A stretch of DNA of 64,000 nucleotides, from positions 3,286,001 to 3,350,000 of the forward strand of contig NZ_CP017689.1 of the NCBI RefSeq assembly GCF_001831495.1. The letters run 5' to 3'. Each line of letters starts with the position of its first letter. The stretch's first letter is position 1. This DNA comes from Thalassotalea crassostreae (GTDB taxonomy: Bacteria; Pseudomonadota; Gammaproteobacteria; Enterobacterales; Alteromonadaceae). Made by a program: the position numbers and the translations under genes. The notes under the pieces are model-generated. The model saw only the letters and a program-made list of their open reading frames with translations, did not search any database and had not been told where the DNA came from. This document shows positions 44,271-54,238 of the stretch, piece by piece.

Positions 44271-45392
44271 TTATGATGAACTAACTGCTGATTCATACGG
44301 GATGGTGATCGTAGTTTTCAACCCCCCCGATGCAGAGATGTTCAACTCAAAGCTGAAGTTCTCACGATAAAGTACCTTAAGACGTTCGTCAATATTACGA
44401 AGTCCAACGCCCCTGCCTTGAGATATCTGTAATTTACTGCGCCCCACTTTAATACCAGAGCCTGTATCTGACATTTCCAAAACTAACTTGTCATCAATAA
44501 CATCAGCTTTGAGGCTAATCGTACCGCCTTCTTCATTTTGGGCAATCACATGTTTCATCGAGTTTTCAATTACTGGCTGTAGAATCAAGCTCGGCACCTT
44601 TGCATTTTGCGCCTCAGAGCTTACTTGAAAATCCAGTGCTAATCTGTCGCCAAAGCGAGTTTTTTCAATATCTAAATATAAATTCAATGCATTGATTTCG
44701 TTGCGCAAAGCAATTTTATTATCGGGGTTATGATCTAATGAGTAGCGTAAAAACTTACTCAATTTGACTGTCATATCTTGTGCGATCTTAGATTCTTCCG
44801 TTTCTATCAACGCATTAATCGCATTTAACGTATTACATAAAAAGTGGGGGTTTAATTGATAGCGCAACATCTTAATTTGCGCTTCTCTAGCTTCAGTTTG
44901 GGCAATAATTCGCTTCATTAACTCTTGCTTGGTTTCGGCTTCAGCCTTTAACATGATGCGATGTTCTAATTGCAAAAGTTGATAATACCTAACGCCGTAG
45001 AAGACACCTGTCCAACTCAAAAATACGAAAATACTAGAAAAAAACCAACCGCCAAACTCAACCCAAATATTATCCTCTGGTACCATCATTACGATGAATA
45101 TTTGCATTCGGATCAAAGTCCAAACCAATGAAATAAATATTACACCAATAAGTGTTGCGAATAATCTGCGGCTCATCGGGGATTCCCAAAAAGCCATAAT
45201 GAATTTACACAAAGGAATTGAAAGTATAAAGCCCAATACCGACTGCACAAAGGTATGCATCACATTGGTGATATTGAAAGGCCCATACCAAACGGTTAGC
45301 GTGAATAAGCTAATCAGACATATAAAAAACCAATAGCCTAGTTGAATTAACCAAAAATGGCTTGATTGGTTTTTGAGGATATCTTTAAACAT
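44271..45392 (-). CDS. LytS-type sensor histidine kinase
   Basis: 373 residues. Four membrane segments lie in the first 150 residues with no recognisable periplasmic sensor domain. A short coiled coil follows (LEHRIMLKAEAETKQELMKR), then the His_kinase (PF06580) block QLNPHFLCNTLNAINAL with the phospho-accepting His. The ATPase has the N box ENSMKHVIAQ and G box MSDTGSGIKVG. FLCNT replaces the usual FLFNT. Partner of the downstream LytTR regulator. Confidence 0.92.
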   Translation of the reverse strand: MFKDILKNQSSHFWLIQLGYWFFICLISLFTLTVWYGPFNITNVMHTFVQSVLGFILSIPLCKFIMAFWESPMSRRLFATLIGVIFISLVWTLIRMQIFIVMMVPEDNIWVEFGGWFFSSIFVFLSWTGVFYGVRYYQLLQLEHRIMLKAEAETKQELMKRIIAQTEAREAQIKMLRYQLNPHFLCNTLNAINALIETEESKIAQDMTVKLSKFLRYSLDHNPDNKIALRNEINALNLYLDIEKTRFGDRLALDFQVSSEAQNAKVPSLILQPVIENSMKHVIAQNEEGGTISLKADVIDDKLVLEMSDTGSGIKVGRSKLQISQGRGVGLRNIDERLKVLYRENFSFELNISASGGLKTTITIPYESAVSSS

Positions 45393-45553
45393 TCAATAAA
45401 TCTCAGTAAGCAACACCCTAGAATATAAGTTACTAGGGTAAGGTTAACTTTATCGTACTTAGTTTCAGTATTTAAAGCTATAAATTTAAATAAAGATACT
45501 ATATTTCTTGCTGACATTTATAAACATTTCTTTACTATCAACACCTTAAAAAA

Positions 45554-46495
45554 CTAACAAGCAGCTGTCAGCTCCTTATCGCTAGTCTTAAATAGTTCCG
45601 CCATGACTTTTTTAGGTTTGCGATTTACGTCAAATAAACCCCAATGTTTTTCCGGCTCTTGTGGATGGTCAGAGCCTTTCCAAGGTTCATCAAAGGCTTC
45701 AAACACATAAATCAAGATATTATCGCTGTAACTCCAATCAAGTAACTGCTGATAATATGTCGCTTGTAACTCTGGCGATGCATTCCATGTTTCAATACCT
45801 CGACCATTCGATTGAGTAGCCCAACCAGCTTCAGTTATAACGACTTGCTTATCCGGGTATCTGTTAGCCACAAAATCATAATTTTGTTTTGTATAATCAA
45901 TTGCTTCTTCAATAGTCTTATACTCCCATACCGGATAGGTATGAATCGAAATAAAATCTAGCTCAGCAACTAACGGCGCAAGTTTTTCAACCCAAGGGAG
46001 ATAATTTTCACAGAAAGTTACCGGTAGCTTTATCTCTTCTTTAATACGACGAACATAACCAATTAAGCGATCAACGGGTACTAAGTGATCACTCCAATCA
46101 ACACTGGCTTCATTGCCTATCGAAACTGAAGAAATATAAGCCTCATAGCGTTTTGAGAGCACGATTAAACGTTCAATTTGCGCTTCATTTGCATTTTTGT
46201 TTTCGAGCAATTGGCTATCTGAGTATTGGGCTCCCCAAGGACAGTTTGGATTGCCAACTTCTGCGCCAATATCAGCGCCTAACATCACTTTAAGATCAAT
46301 TTTTTCGCCTTCAAGAACATTGAAAACAATATCTGCATGTGGCCCACAATCGTAAATACGAATGTGTTGCCAATACTTTGATAATATTAATAAATCTTCT
46401 TTAACTTGGTCATAGCTTGGATAAATTCCTAGTCGTGGATTTTGGTCCTCGCGGTAACCTGAATAGCAAATTGCGCTACCATGCTTTATGTTCAT
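45554..46495 (-). CDS. GH17-like beta-1,3-glucanase or transglycosylase, cytoplasmic
   Basis: 313 residues with a (beta/alpha)8 fold of the GH17 type (clan GH-A). The likely acid/base is Glu in SIGNEASVDW and the nucleophile Glu in VVITEAGWAT; HTYPVWEY and EAFDEPWKG line the cleft. There is no signal peptide, so it should act on imported laminari-oligosaccharides in the cytoplasm, by hydrolysis or glucosyl transfer. Last gene of a leftward group behind the phosphorylase and a second GH17; the gap to the latter is 149 bp, so it may have its own promoter. Confidence 0.82.
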   Translation of the reverse strand: MNIKHGSAICYSGYREDQNPRLGIYPSYDQVKEDLLILSKYWQHIRIYDCGPHADIVFNVLEGEKIDLKVMLGADIGAEVGNPNCPWGAQYSDSQLLENKNANEAQIERLIVLSKRYEAYISSVSIGNEASVDWSDHLVPVDRLIGYVRRIKEEIKLPVTFCENYLPWVEKLAPLVAELDFISIHTYPVWEYKTIEEAIDYTKQNYDFVANRYPDKQVVITEAGWATQSNGRGIETWNASPELQATYYQQLLDWSYSDNILIYVFEAFDEPWKGSDHPQEPEKHWGLFDVNRKPKKVMAELFKTSDKELTAAC

Positions 46496-46644
46496 TTCGT
46501 TACAACCTTTATTTGTTATTTATTTTGTTTTTTATTCTTATTTTTACTTTAGTTTTGATTTTAATTTTTTATGTTTTAAACGTCTAAAAACTAAACGGTG
46601 CTGTTAAATGCTAGTTATATACCCCTAAATCTAAGCCGCTTAAC

Positions 46645-47553
46645 CTAAACCGCTTGATCGTATTTTAGATTTCCGTCTTTATCCCATACTCCCCAATAGG
46701 CACCAACATCACCTTCGGCAGCAACTTTCCATGCCTCATCAAATGATGAAAAATAGAAAATGTCGATATTTTCTTGCTCAGCCCAAGCGAATGTATTGAT
46801 AAAATACTTCAAAGAATTATCGGTAGATGGGATAGCACCGTATTCCGCTGTGCCCATTTCTGGCCAACCAGTTTCAGTAATAATAACCCGCTTACCATTA
46901 CCTGCTTTTAATGCGCGCTGGTACATATCTTTCATATAAAGCAATGAATATTCTAGTGCACACCCTTCCCAAAACGGGTAACAATTGGCAAGGATTAAGT
47001 CACACGCATCCGTTACTCTTGGGTGGTCTTCAAATTCATAATATGCATCAACATAACCAACTTCGATATCGGGCAACGCCTGTTTTGCACGATTGATATA
47101 ATCGATTAATTGGTCTTCGGTTAAATCGCCCCTAAGTAGCACTTCATTGCCGACCGCAAGAATATCAACATGACCTGCTTTTGCGATTTCAATCGCATTA
47201 TTCAGCTCTAATTCATTGTTTTTCAAGTCATCGTCCAACCAAACGCCAACCATGGTATTTAACCCTTGTTGCTTTGCTATCTCAGCAATTTGTTCGTTGC
47301 CTTCAGTACAAGAAAACGTTCTCACCCAATTAATATTGTTTTGTATTATTTGCAGACGGTCTTTAATTTGCTGTTTGCTAATTTGACTGCCCGGCCCTTG
47401 CCCTTCAACGTAAGGACTAAAAGAAATACCGTGTATCTTGTCATCAAGCACAGCTTTCGCGATTGATTTTAGCTCATCAGTCGAAACATTTTTATAATCG
47501 TTTCCTGCCAACAGCTGTCTTTTATAAGCATTACCTGACACGTTAAACTCCAA
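46645..47553 (-). CDS. Second GH17-like beta-1,3-glucanase, cytoplasmic
   Basis: 302 residues, distant paralogue of the neighbour. Acid/base Glu is in ILAVGNEVLLRG, nucleophile Glu in VIITETGWPEMG, and ISFSPYVEGQGPG is a typical GH17 start. No signal peptide. The opening SGNAYKRQLLAGNDYKNVST precedes the barrel. It lies 33 bp downstream of the phosphorylase gene, hence the same transcript. Having two diverged cytoplasmic GH17 enzymes suggests different chain lengths or branch handling. Confidence 0.82.
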   Translation of the reverse strand: MEFNVSGNAYKRQLLAGNDYKNVSTDELKSIAKAVLDDKIHGISFSPYVEGQGPGSQISKQQIKDRLQIIQNNINWVRTFSCTEGNEQIAEIAKQQGLNTMVGVWLDDDLKNNELELNNAIEIAKAGHVDILAVGNEVLLRGDLTEDQLIDYINRAKQALPDIEVGYVDAYYEFEDHPRVTDACDLILANCYPFWEGCALEYSLLYMKDMYQRALKAGNGKRVIITETGWPEMGTAEYGAIPSTDNSLKYFINTFAWAEQENIDIFYFSSFDEAWKVAAEGDVGAYWGVWDKDGNLKYDQAV

Positions 47554-47586
47554 AGAAAATAGTAGTAAAAATAAAATTAGTTAGTG

Positions 47587-50500
47587 TTATTCGCCATGCA
47601 ATTTAGCTGGCGAAACATTGATTGTTATTTGACTGATGTTGCCATTTTTTTCAAATACATCGGCACTTAAATCAGTAGTTAATGCAAGTGAATCTATTAC
47701 TTGTGTACTGCCATCGTTGAACTTAACAGTTACTGGTGCTGCATTGTCTTCTGTTAAGTTATAAACAAACGGAATTTGACACCAAGTAAACGCCAACTGC
47801 TTCGCCGACAAACCAATAGTTTTCCATTCACTGTGCACATCTAAATAGCGGAATTCACTTGCATCAGTTAAGAATTCACATTGACGTAATAGATAAGGTG
47901 AAAATGATACTGAACCATTGTTCACTCGAATACCAAACTCAGCAAAACGAGTTAAGATTTCTTCTTTTACTTGTCCGGTCATACCTGGTTGTTGTGCACC
48001 AGCATGTTTTGGCGTGTGTGAATAAGGGTCGGTTGGGAATGCGCCATACTCTTTCGGCGTTTTGTTAAAGCTTAAGCCTTCTCTAACGCGATAGTAATAG
48101 TTTGCTAATTGGTGACAAACTTCGGCATCTTCGTTATTTTCAACCGCTTTAAAGAATACTTCTTCTGCCGCTAACAATAGTTTCGATACCATATGCCAAT
48201 AGATACAACCCAAACCTTCAAAGCCAAACATACCACCCGAACGGCCGGTAAATTGTTGATGATTGAAAACCGATTCATATATCGCAATAAGAGCTTCTTT
48301 CTCAGCAATTATTTCATCACCGTAGCGTCCTTCTAACGCATCGATAGTTGCGATTAAATCATTAACGTTTTTAAATTCTGCGTTAAATCTAAATGCACCA
48401 TTTGAATCTTTTTCAATAATTTGACGGTCATCTAAAGTCAGCATTTTACGTAATATGGTAGAGCCATAAACGTCATCGCTTGCAATAACATTCTTCTCTA
48501 AGAAGCTTGGTAATTTGCGTTCTGGGTAAAGTAAGAAGCTTTGCTGGTCTTGACGATAAACGGTGCTTGCAAACAATGATTCAAATACCTTGATCGATTG
48601 TTCTGAACTTAAGGTACCTGAGCTTAATGCAGCAACTTGTCCTTCCAACATTGGATATAAAGTATCAACTTGTGCCGATTGCTGCTCAAAGCTGATCAAG
48701 TTGTACGCATTATACAGACCATCACTGCGCTCATTAACTGCCATTGTATGATCAATTGCCGCTAGAGCATTACTGAGCATGTTATTAATCACTTCAACAG
48801 ATTGTGATTGTTGTCCAGAAAATACTTGTTGTTTATAAATAGTTTGACGGTATTCACAGGCAGCATTACCAAGTTTTTCTAACTGTTCATAGCGTTGCTG
48901 ATCTGTCAGTTGATTACCATTTAGCTTGCCACCACTAATCAGCGGCTCTAGTTCATTCATTGCCTCAGCGGTTTTGAGTAGCCACTGATTCACTTCCGTT
49001 GACAGCAAAACATCGCTTGTTTGATCAACTAATAACTTTTGCAAAAACGTTACATAGCGACGCAAGTAAGACAGCGTTACCATGGATAACCCTTGTCCAA
49101 CGAGCGCATTGTTAGCATCGTTCCATTCCGGGCGTTGTGTATTTAACCAGACACCACCTTCAACAACAAAGTTGCCAAGTTTGGCCAGCAAGGTTACCAG
49201 TAATTTTTCAAGTAAGTTAACTAAGTAAACATTGCCATTGTTATCGAGCAACAACTTGCCATCAGCACCAATTTTTTCGACTCGCTGTTCAATTTTTTGC
49301 GCTAATTCTTCATCAAAAAGTACGGTATCTTTAGCATTAAAAACAAGATCAGAAAAAGGCTTTATGCGATAAGGCACATTGGCATAACTAAATATCTGTT
49401 TAGTTAATAATTCATTTAATCGTTGCGGATGAAACTGTTGAGAAAGCTCAAGTAGCTTTTCAAGATAGATGATCTGGTGATCACCCCAGTAGCCGATATA
49501 ACTCCACGGATCCGCTTCATCTTCTACTTCCCAATCGATGCCATCTTTGGTGATCCGATATGGGTTATAGCCATCAATCGTCGAGGCGTTAACAAATTTA
49601 GCGATGACATTTTCGATAAACTCAGGATAACTAAACGTTAGCGCTTCCCAGTTTTGGAAGATGTCACGCCAGTTGCCTTGATAAGTCAGCAAACGATTAT
49701 CATTTTCGTCTTTCAATTTAATGGCAAAGTCATTCCAAGGACGGCTCGGATCACCGTGACGACGACCAAAAGCGATTGGTAAATACTCATAACAAATGCG
49801 CAATAATTGCGGGTCATTAGCCTGTTTAATATGTGTTAACAGACTTGGGAAAAGTTCTTGCTTTGGTAATCCAGACAGTAGCTCTTGATGACGATTAAAT
49901 ACATCAAGGTTGAAGTGTTTAATGCTATGAACAAAATCGGACGTATTAATCAAATATTGATTATCAACGGCACCACCGCGAAGCAAATTGAACTGTACAT
50001 TGGCATAGTGATGCACCGAAACTTCTTCTTCTGCGGTCATCTGGAATGCATCACCTGAAGCCATGATTCTAGATAATTCATCACTGCCATGAGCAATACT
50101 CTGCTCAATCGTATTGGCTAAAGCGCTGCGGTCATTTAGCTGACTTGCTAAACTAACCACTTGTGTCTGTGTCTGTTCTACATTGGAAACTATTTGCCAG
50201 CTCTTACTGCTTTGGCCACTCAATGCAAAACTTGAGTTAACAAAATAGCAACCACGGATCCCGCGTTTATGCGGTTCTGCATTAATACTTTGTCCCTGTC
50301 TAAATGCTTTTAATTGCTCAGCCGAAAGTAGTACAGATGCGTTATCAAGACCCAGATTAAATACGGTATTAGCCTTTAATGACTCAGCAGGTTCTGCTCT
50401 ATCGGTAATGGCAGAAAACAAAGTGAAACACGCTAGTCCTGTTTGAACATCGACCTCACTCCATTTGTAAGCATCGACTAAGTTACTTGAGTTGGTCTGT

Positions 50501-51036
50501 GTAAAACGCGGGGTACCAGCTGGCAACAAGTTTTGTAAGCCATCGATTAGCTCTATATTTCTTGCCATTGAACCATGGTTTATAAGTTCACTATTACGGA
50601 CAAAACCATATTCTTCACTGAACAACCAGGTGTATCTAAACGTAAGTTGTAAATCGTGGTTAATTTCCTCGAAGCACAATTTATTACCTAAGATGTTTTT
50701 ATAGAGATTACGAGTTATATCATATCTACCGTCATGCTCCTTATTGAATGCTTCCCAGTGAAGGTAGTTGTTATTATCTTTGATTCTAAAAAGAGTTTTA
50801 CTGCCAGTGTGTAAATAACTGTCATGAATTTTATCCACGGTAACGTAAGGAAAAAGTGGCGTATTGGGTGAAACACGACCTGCGGTTAAGCCGCCAGTAG
50901 ATGAAATAAATAACCAATGATCACTGTTTGATATAACGCTTATAAAAAATGGATCCATTTGATCCATATTATTAATTGCATAGTATCTTTCGTCAGCTAA
51001 AGTAACGAAGTTACCGTTTATCGCTTTAGGGTTCAT
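47587..51036 (-). CDS. Large glucan phosphorylase-like enzyme (GH149/GH94 type)
   Basis: 1149 residues, no signal peptide. Length, N-terminal beta-sandwich (SSTGGLTAGRVSPNTPLFPY) and helical-barrel part (FGRRHGDPSRPWNDFAI, DWEVEDEADPWSYIGYWGDHQ, GFEGLGCIYWHMVSKLL) fit the inverting glycoside phosphorylases. The pairing with two GH17 enzymes and a GH16 points to a beta-1,3-glucan phosphorylase (GH149, or the related GH161/GH94). It would split laminari-oligosaccharides with phosphate into glucose-1-phosphate, saving ATP. First gene of the leftward glucan group, divergent from the GH16 gene. Exact family and specificity are inferred. Confidence 0.65.
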   Translation of the reverse strand: MNPKAINGNFVTLADERYYAINNMDQMDPFFISVISNSDHWLFISSTGGLTAGRVSPNTPLFPYVTVDKIHDSYLHTGSKTLFRIKDNNNYLHWEAFNKEHDGRYDITRNLYKNILGNKLCFEEINHDLQLTFRYTWLFSEEYGFVRNSELINHGSMARNIELIDGLQNLLPAGTPRFTQTNSSNLVDAYKWSEVDVQTGLACFTLFSAITDRAEPAESLKANTVFNLGLDNASVLLSAEQLKAFRQGQSINAEPHKRGIRGCYFVNSSFALSGQSSKSWQIVSNVEQTQTQVVSLASQLNDRSALANTIEQSIAHGSDELSRIMASGDAFQMTAEEEVSVHHYANVQFNLLRGGAVDNQYLINTSDFVHSIKHFNLDVFNRHQELLSGLPKQELFPSLLTHIKQANDPQLLRICYEYLPIAFGRRHGDPSRPWNDFAIKLKDENDNRLLTYQGNWRDIFQNWEALTFSYPEFIENVIAKFVNASTIDGYNPYRITKDGIDWEVEDEADPWSYIGYWGDHQIIYLEKLLELSQQFHPQRLNELLTKQIFSYANVPYRIKPFSDLVFNAKDTVLFDEELAQKIEQRVEKIGADGKLLLDNNGNVYLVNLLEKLLVTLLAKLGNFVVEGGVWLNTQRPEWNDANNALVGQGLSMVTLSYLRRYVTFLQKLLVDQTSDVLLSTEVNQWLLKTAEAMNELEPLISGGKLNGNQLTDQQRYEQLEKLGNAACEYRQTIYKQQVFSGQQSQSVEVINNMLSNALAAIDHTMAVNERSDGLYNAYNLISFEQQSAQVDTLYPMLEGQVAALSSGTLSSEQSIKVFESLFASTVYRQDQQSFLLYPERKLPSFLEKNVIASDDVYGSTILRKMLTLDDRQIIEKDSNGAFRFNAEFKNVNDLIATIDALEGRYGDEIIAEKEALIAIYESVFNHQQFTGRSGGMFGFEGLGCIYWHMVSKLLLAAEEVFFKAVENNEDAEVCHQLANYYYRVREGLSFNKTPKEYGAFPTDPYSHTPKHAGAQQPGMTGQVKEEILTRFAEFGIRVNNGSVSFSPYLLRQCEFLTDASEFRYLDVHSEWKTIGLSAKQLAFTWCQIPFVYNLTEDNAAPVTVKFNDGSTQVIDSLALTTDLSADVFEKNGNISQITINVSPAKLHGE

Positions 51037-51427
51037 ATTAAGTCCAACCTAAATAGGTTTAAATGTTTTGCGTTTGCATATTGCGTAATTTTACTTAATG
51101 CCGACATTAATCAATAAAATATCTAGTGCAATCGAAATAAGTTCAAGCGGACTTAAGGAGCGACAGGAAGTCCACTTTGTCGATAATTTAGCTGGATGAT
51201 GACTGCTATTTATGTTGTTCTATAGAAAGCAATATTGCAGCAAATTCAGGACGAAAAAATGGATTTGTCCATTTTAACTTTTCCTTAATCCGTTTTACCG
51301 TATTTCATTACTATTTAAAATTTTGCTGTGGTACCACTAAGCTAAGACATTAACAATTTGTTCATTTTTACATTCAATCTCTACAACTATAAGAATGCGA
51401 GCTGAACAAAATCTCTGGGGAGAGAAC
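51037..51427. other. Divergent regulatory region of the glucan locus
   Basis: 390 bp between the leftward phosphorylase operon and the rightward GH16 gene. It is AT-rich and holds no ORF I would accept. It contains the perfect palindrome at 51256-51275, a GGACTT...AAGTCC inverted repeat near 51149-51173 and a CGACA...TGTCG pair near 51163-51184. Both promoters must lie here; I cannot assign them securely. Confidence 0.5.
51256..51275. promoter_or_regulatory. Candidate operator, perfect palindrome
   Basis: AAAATGGA-TTTG-TCCATTTT, perfect 8-bp arms with a 4-bp centre, roughly midway between two divergently transcribed glucan genes. It is of the size bound by a dimeric repressor or activator. 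The regulator is unknown. Confidence 0.45.
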
Positions 51428-54124
51428 ATGACTAAAATAGGTAGCGCAAAACTTAAGTCTAGCGCCATTGCAACAATGATCGGTGTTTCCGTAACAGTAG
51501 GCTTAGCAGGCTGTGACGACACAAACACAGACACGGACTATAAATCAATCGACGTTAGCCAGCCGGTTAGCGATTGGGAAATGGTTTGGAATGATGAATT
51601 CGATGGTGATTCAATCGATTCGAGCAAATGGTTCCATGAAATTAATTGTGATGGTGGTGGTAACCAAGAAGAGCAGTGTTATACAGATAGCCCTGAAAAC
51701 TCATATGTTGCCGATGGTGTATTAAACATTGTCGCATTACCAGCAGAAGAAGGCGCACCTCAGCCATACACTTCAGCTCGTTTAAACACAAAAAACTTAG
51801 GCGACTTTAAATATGGTCGTTTTGAGATGCGAGCGAAACTTCCATACGGTCAAGGTTCACACCCCGCATTTTGGATGCTACCTACGGATGACGTATACGG
51901 TGGCTGGCCAAATTCTGGTGAAATCGATATTTTAGAAGCCGTTAATTTAAAAACAATTAACGATGAAGGCGTTACTGAATCTCACATTTACGGTACGTTA
52001 CATTACGGTAAAGATTCACCGAACAATTCTCGCTCTGGTAAAGAATACATGATGCCAGCTGACTCAAATCCTGCTGATGACTACCATACCTATGCAGTTG
52101 AGTGGCAAGAAGGTGAAATGCGTTGGTATGTAGATGGTTACTTATACGCGACTCAAATGGCTTCAAAAGTGAGATATAACTCAAAAGGTGACGCAATTGG
52201 ACTAAGTCATCGTGGTTGGTTTGTAGAATACTACAACCAAGTTACTGGTGAGCTTGAAACTCATTGGGATGAAGCACCGTTTGATCAAGAATTTCATTTA
52301 TTACTCAACTTGGCTGTTGGCGGTACTTGGGCAAGTAATGTAAATGACGGCGGTATCGACCCGGCAGCATTTGCCGATGGTCAAACCTATTCAATTGATT
52401 ACGTACGTGTTTATGAGTGTTCTATAGACCCAGACACGGGTAAAGGTTGTGACACAGTACGTGCCGGTTATAAAGATGAAGAAGACGCACTTGTTATAGG
52501 TGCAGCGCCTATTCCATCGCCACCTTCATCAGGTATCCCGGTTAACTTAACTATTTTTGATGACGCTGAAAATCCTTTATGGCAATTATGGGATTGCTGT
52601 GGCGGTTCAACTCCAGAAGTCGTTGATGACGAAGATGCTAATTACGGTGCGGTTTCAAGATTTGAAATCGGCGCTGCCCCAACAGTAATGGGTTATACCA
52701 CACGTGAAGGTCACGGCGTTGAAGGCAGTGGTCCTTTTGATGCGTCACCTATGATTGCAGATGGTAAAATCGCTTTTGATATGAAAATTGTCACAGCACC
52801 GGCTAATGCTACTGCTACATGGCACCTGAAAGTAGAAAGTAGTGAAGGTACTACTGAAGCTGAGTTCCAACTGACCGAAAGCATAGAAGGTGTTGCTCCG
52901 GTTGTTGGTGAATGGCAACGTTACTCATTTAACCTTTCAACGTTAGCTGATGCTGGTTTAGACCTTTCAGCAATTGACGTGGTAATGATATTCCCAGCAT
53001 GGGGTCAAGGTGAAGGTGCGGTTTATCATGTTGATAACGTAACTATTGCACAAGAAGGCGTATCTGCTCCAGAGCTTATTTTATTCGAAGATACGGCTAA
53101 CTCTGATTGGGCGGTATGGGACTGTTGTAGCGGCACTATGCCTACAGAAGAAATCGATGACGAAGCACACGGTACAACCGTTGAATTTACAATTATCGGT
53201 GACGGCGCAACTGTTATGGGCTTCAACTCTCGCTCAGGTGATGGTGGTGCAGGTATTCCATTTGATGCAACAGCAATTCTCGCTGATGGCGTATTCCAAT
53301 TCGAATTAAAACTAATGACACCAGCTGATGGTGGTGATGTTGATTGGAAAGCAAAATTAGAATCGGCTGAAGGTGATACTACTCTTGATTTAGATTTTGT
53401 TCTAGATAGCCAAGAAAAAGTCGCACCAGTAGTAGGGGAATGGCAAACCTATACATTCAAGTTAGCAGATTTGTCTGCAGCGGGTCTAGATGTTAGTGCC
53501 ATTGATGTTGTCATGATATTCCCAGCTTGGGGAACAGGTACCGGTGCAGTTTACCGCGTAGATAATGCCAAGATTTATTCTCCAAGTGCAGCAAGTAGTG
53601 GTGGCGGTTCAGCGTCTGGCATGCTGTTCGAAGACAACGCGACATCAGGTTGGGTGTTATGGGATTGTTGTGCAGGCTCTACACCAACGGTTGAAACCGA
53701 TGATGAAGATCACGGTGCGACAGCAGAATTCTCTATCGGGGCAACAGCGACGGTAATGGGTCTTACTTCACGTTCTGTTGATGGCGGTGGCGGTGTTTCA
53801 TTTGATGCCAGCGCGTTATTATCAAGTGGTGTCGTGCAATTTGATATGAAAGTTGTATCTGCGCCAATTGACTCAAGTGCCGATTGGAAATTTAAAATTG
53901 AATCGGGCGGCGGTGATAAAGCTAAAGAATTTTCTTTAACTGAAAGTCTTGAAGGTGCAGCACCAGTAACAGGTGAATGGCAAACCTACACATTTACTAT
54001 TCTAGATATATTCGATGCTGAAGTTGATATTAGTGATATTGATGTATTGATGATTTTCCCAGCATGGGGAGCGGGTGAAGGCGCGGTTTATCGAATTGAT
54101 AATCTGAAAATTGCTAACCCTTAA
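51428..54124 (+). CDS. GH16 beta-1,3-glucanase (laminarinase) lipoprotein with three WDCC modules
   Basis: 898 residues from the ATG at 51428 (GGGGAGAG upstream). Lipobox VGLAGC gives a lipidated Cys29, so it is likely on the outer membrane. The GH16 domain (about 48-345) has the active site GEIDILEAV with Glu165, Asp167 and Glu170, the nucleophile and acid/base pair. Then come three modules of about 165 residues each, starting near 372, 549 and 731. Each has WDCC(G/S/A)G(S/T), an inner MG(F/Y/L) segment, W(Q)xY(T/S)F and a final MIFPAWGxGxGAVYxxDN. They resemble galactose-binding-like carbohydrate modules and probably hold laminarin. Confidence 0.88.
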   Translation: MTKIGSAKLKSSAIATMIGVSVTVGLAGCDDTNTDTDYKSIDVSQPVSDWEMVWNDEFDGDSIDSSKWFHEINCDGGGNQEEQCYTDSPENSYVADGVLNIVALPAEEGAPQPYTSARLNTKNLGDFKYGRFEMRAKLPYGQGSHPAFWMLPTDDVYGGWPNSGEIDILEAVNLKTINDEGVTESHIYGTLHYGKDSPNNSRSGKEYMMPADSNPADDYHTYAVEWQEGEMRWYVDGYLYATQMASKVRYNSKGDAIGLSHRGWFVEYYNQVTGELETHWDEAPFDQEFHLLLNLAVGGTWASNVNDGGIDPAAFADGQTYSIDYVRVYECSIDPDTGKGCDTVRAGYKDEEDALVIGAAPIPSPPSSGIPVNLTIFDDAENPLWQLWDCCGGSTPEVVDDEDANYGAVSRFEIGAAPTVMGYTTREGHGVEGSGPFDASPMIADGKIAFDMKIVTAPANATATWHLKVESSEGTTEAEFQLTESIEGVAPVVGEWQRYSFNLSTLADAGLDLSAIDVVMIFPAWGQGEGAVYHVDNVTIAQEGVSAPELILFEDTANSDWAVWDCCSGTMPTEEIDDEAHGTTVEFTIIGDGATVMGFNSRSGDGGAGIPFDATAILADGVFQFELKLMTPADGGDVDWKAKLESAEGDTTLDLDFVLDSQEKVAPVVGEWQTYTFKLADLSAAGLDVSAIDVVMIFPAWGTGTGAVYRVDNAKIYSPSAASSGGGSASGMLFEDNATSGWVLWDCCAGSTPTVETDDEDHGATAEFSIGATATVMGLTSRSVDGGGGVSFDASALLSSGVVQFDMKVVSAPIDSSADWKFKIESGGGDKAKEFSLTESLEGAAPVTGEWQTYTFTILDIFDAEVDISDIDVLMIFPAWGAGEGAVYRIDNLKIANP

Positions 54125-54153
54125 TATTAATCAATAACAAATATTAATGTGCG

Positions 54154-54192
54154 ACGTATGACATTAAAAATGACAATAAATCAGTCATACGT
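54154..54192. promoter_or_regulatory. Long inverted repeat between GH16 and receptor genes
   Basis: ACGTATGAC (54154-54162) and GTCATACGT (54184-54192) are perfect 9-bp arms with 21 bp between, in the 114-bp gap before the receptor gene. No T run follows. It could slow 3' decay of the GH16 message, or be a protein-binding site or attenuator adjusting receptor against enzyme levels. Confidence 0.4.
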
Positions 54193-54238
54193 TGACTTCA
54201 CATTGAACATAAATACTTAAAAAATAAGTAGGAAAATT

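Noticed and set aside
45094..45336. 80-codon rightward frame inside the histidine kinase gene
   Set aside because: It is antisense to the membrane segments of the kinase.
53046..53309. 87-codon rightward frame inside the GH16 gene
   Set aside because: It is out of frame within a conserved WDCC module.
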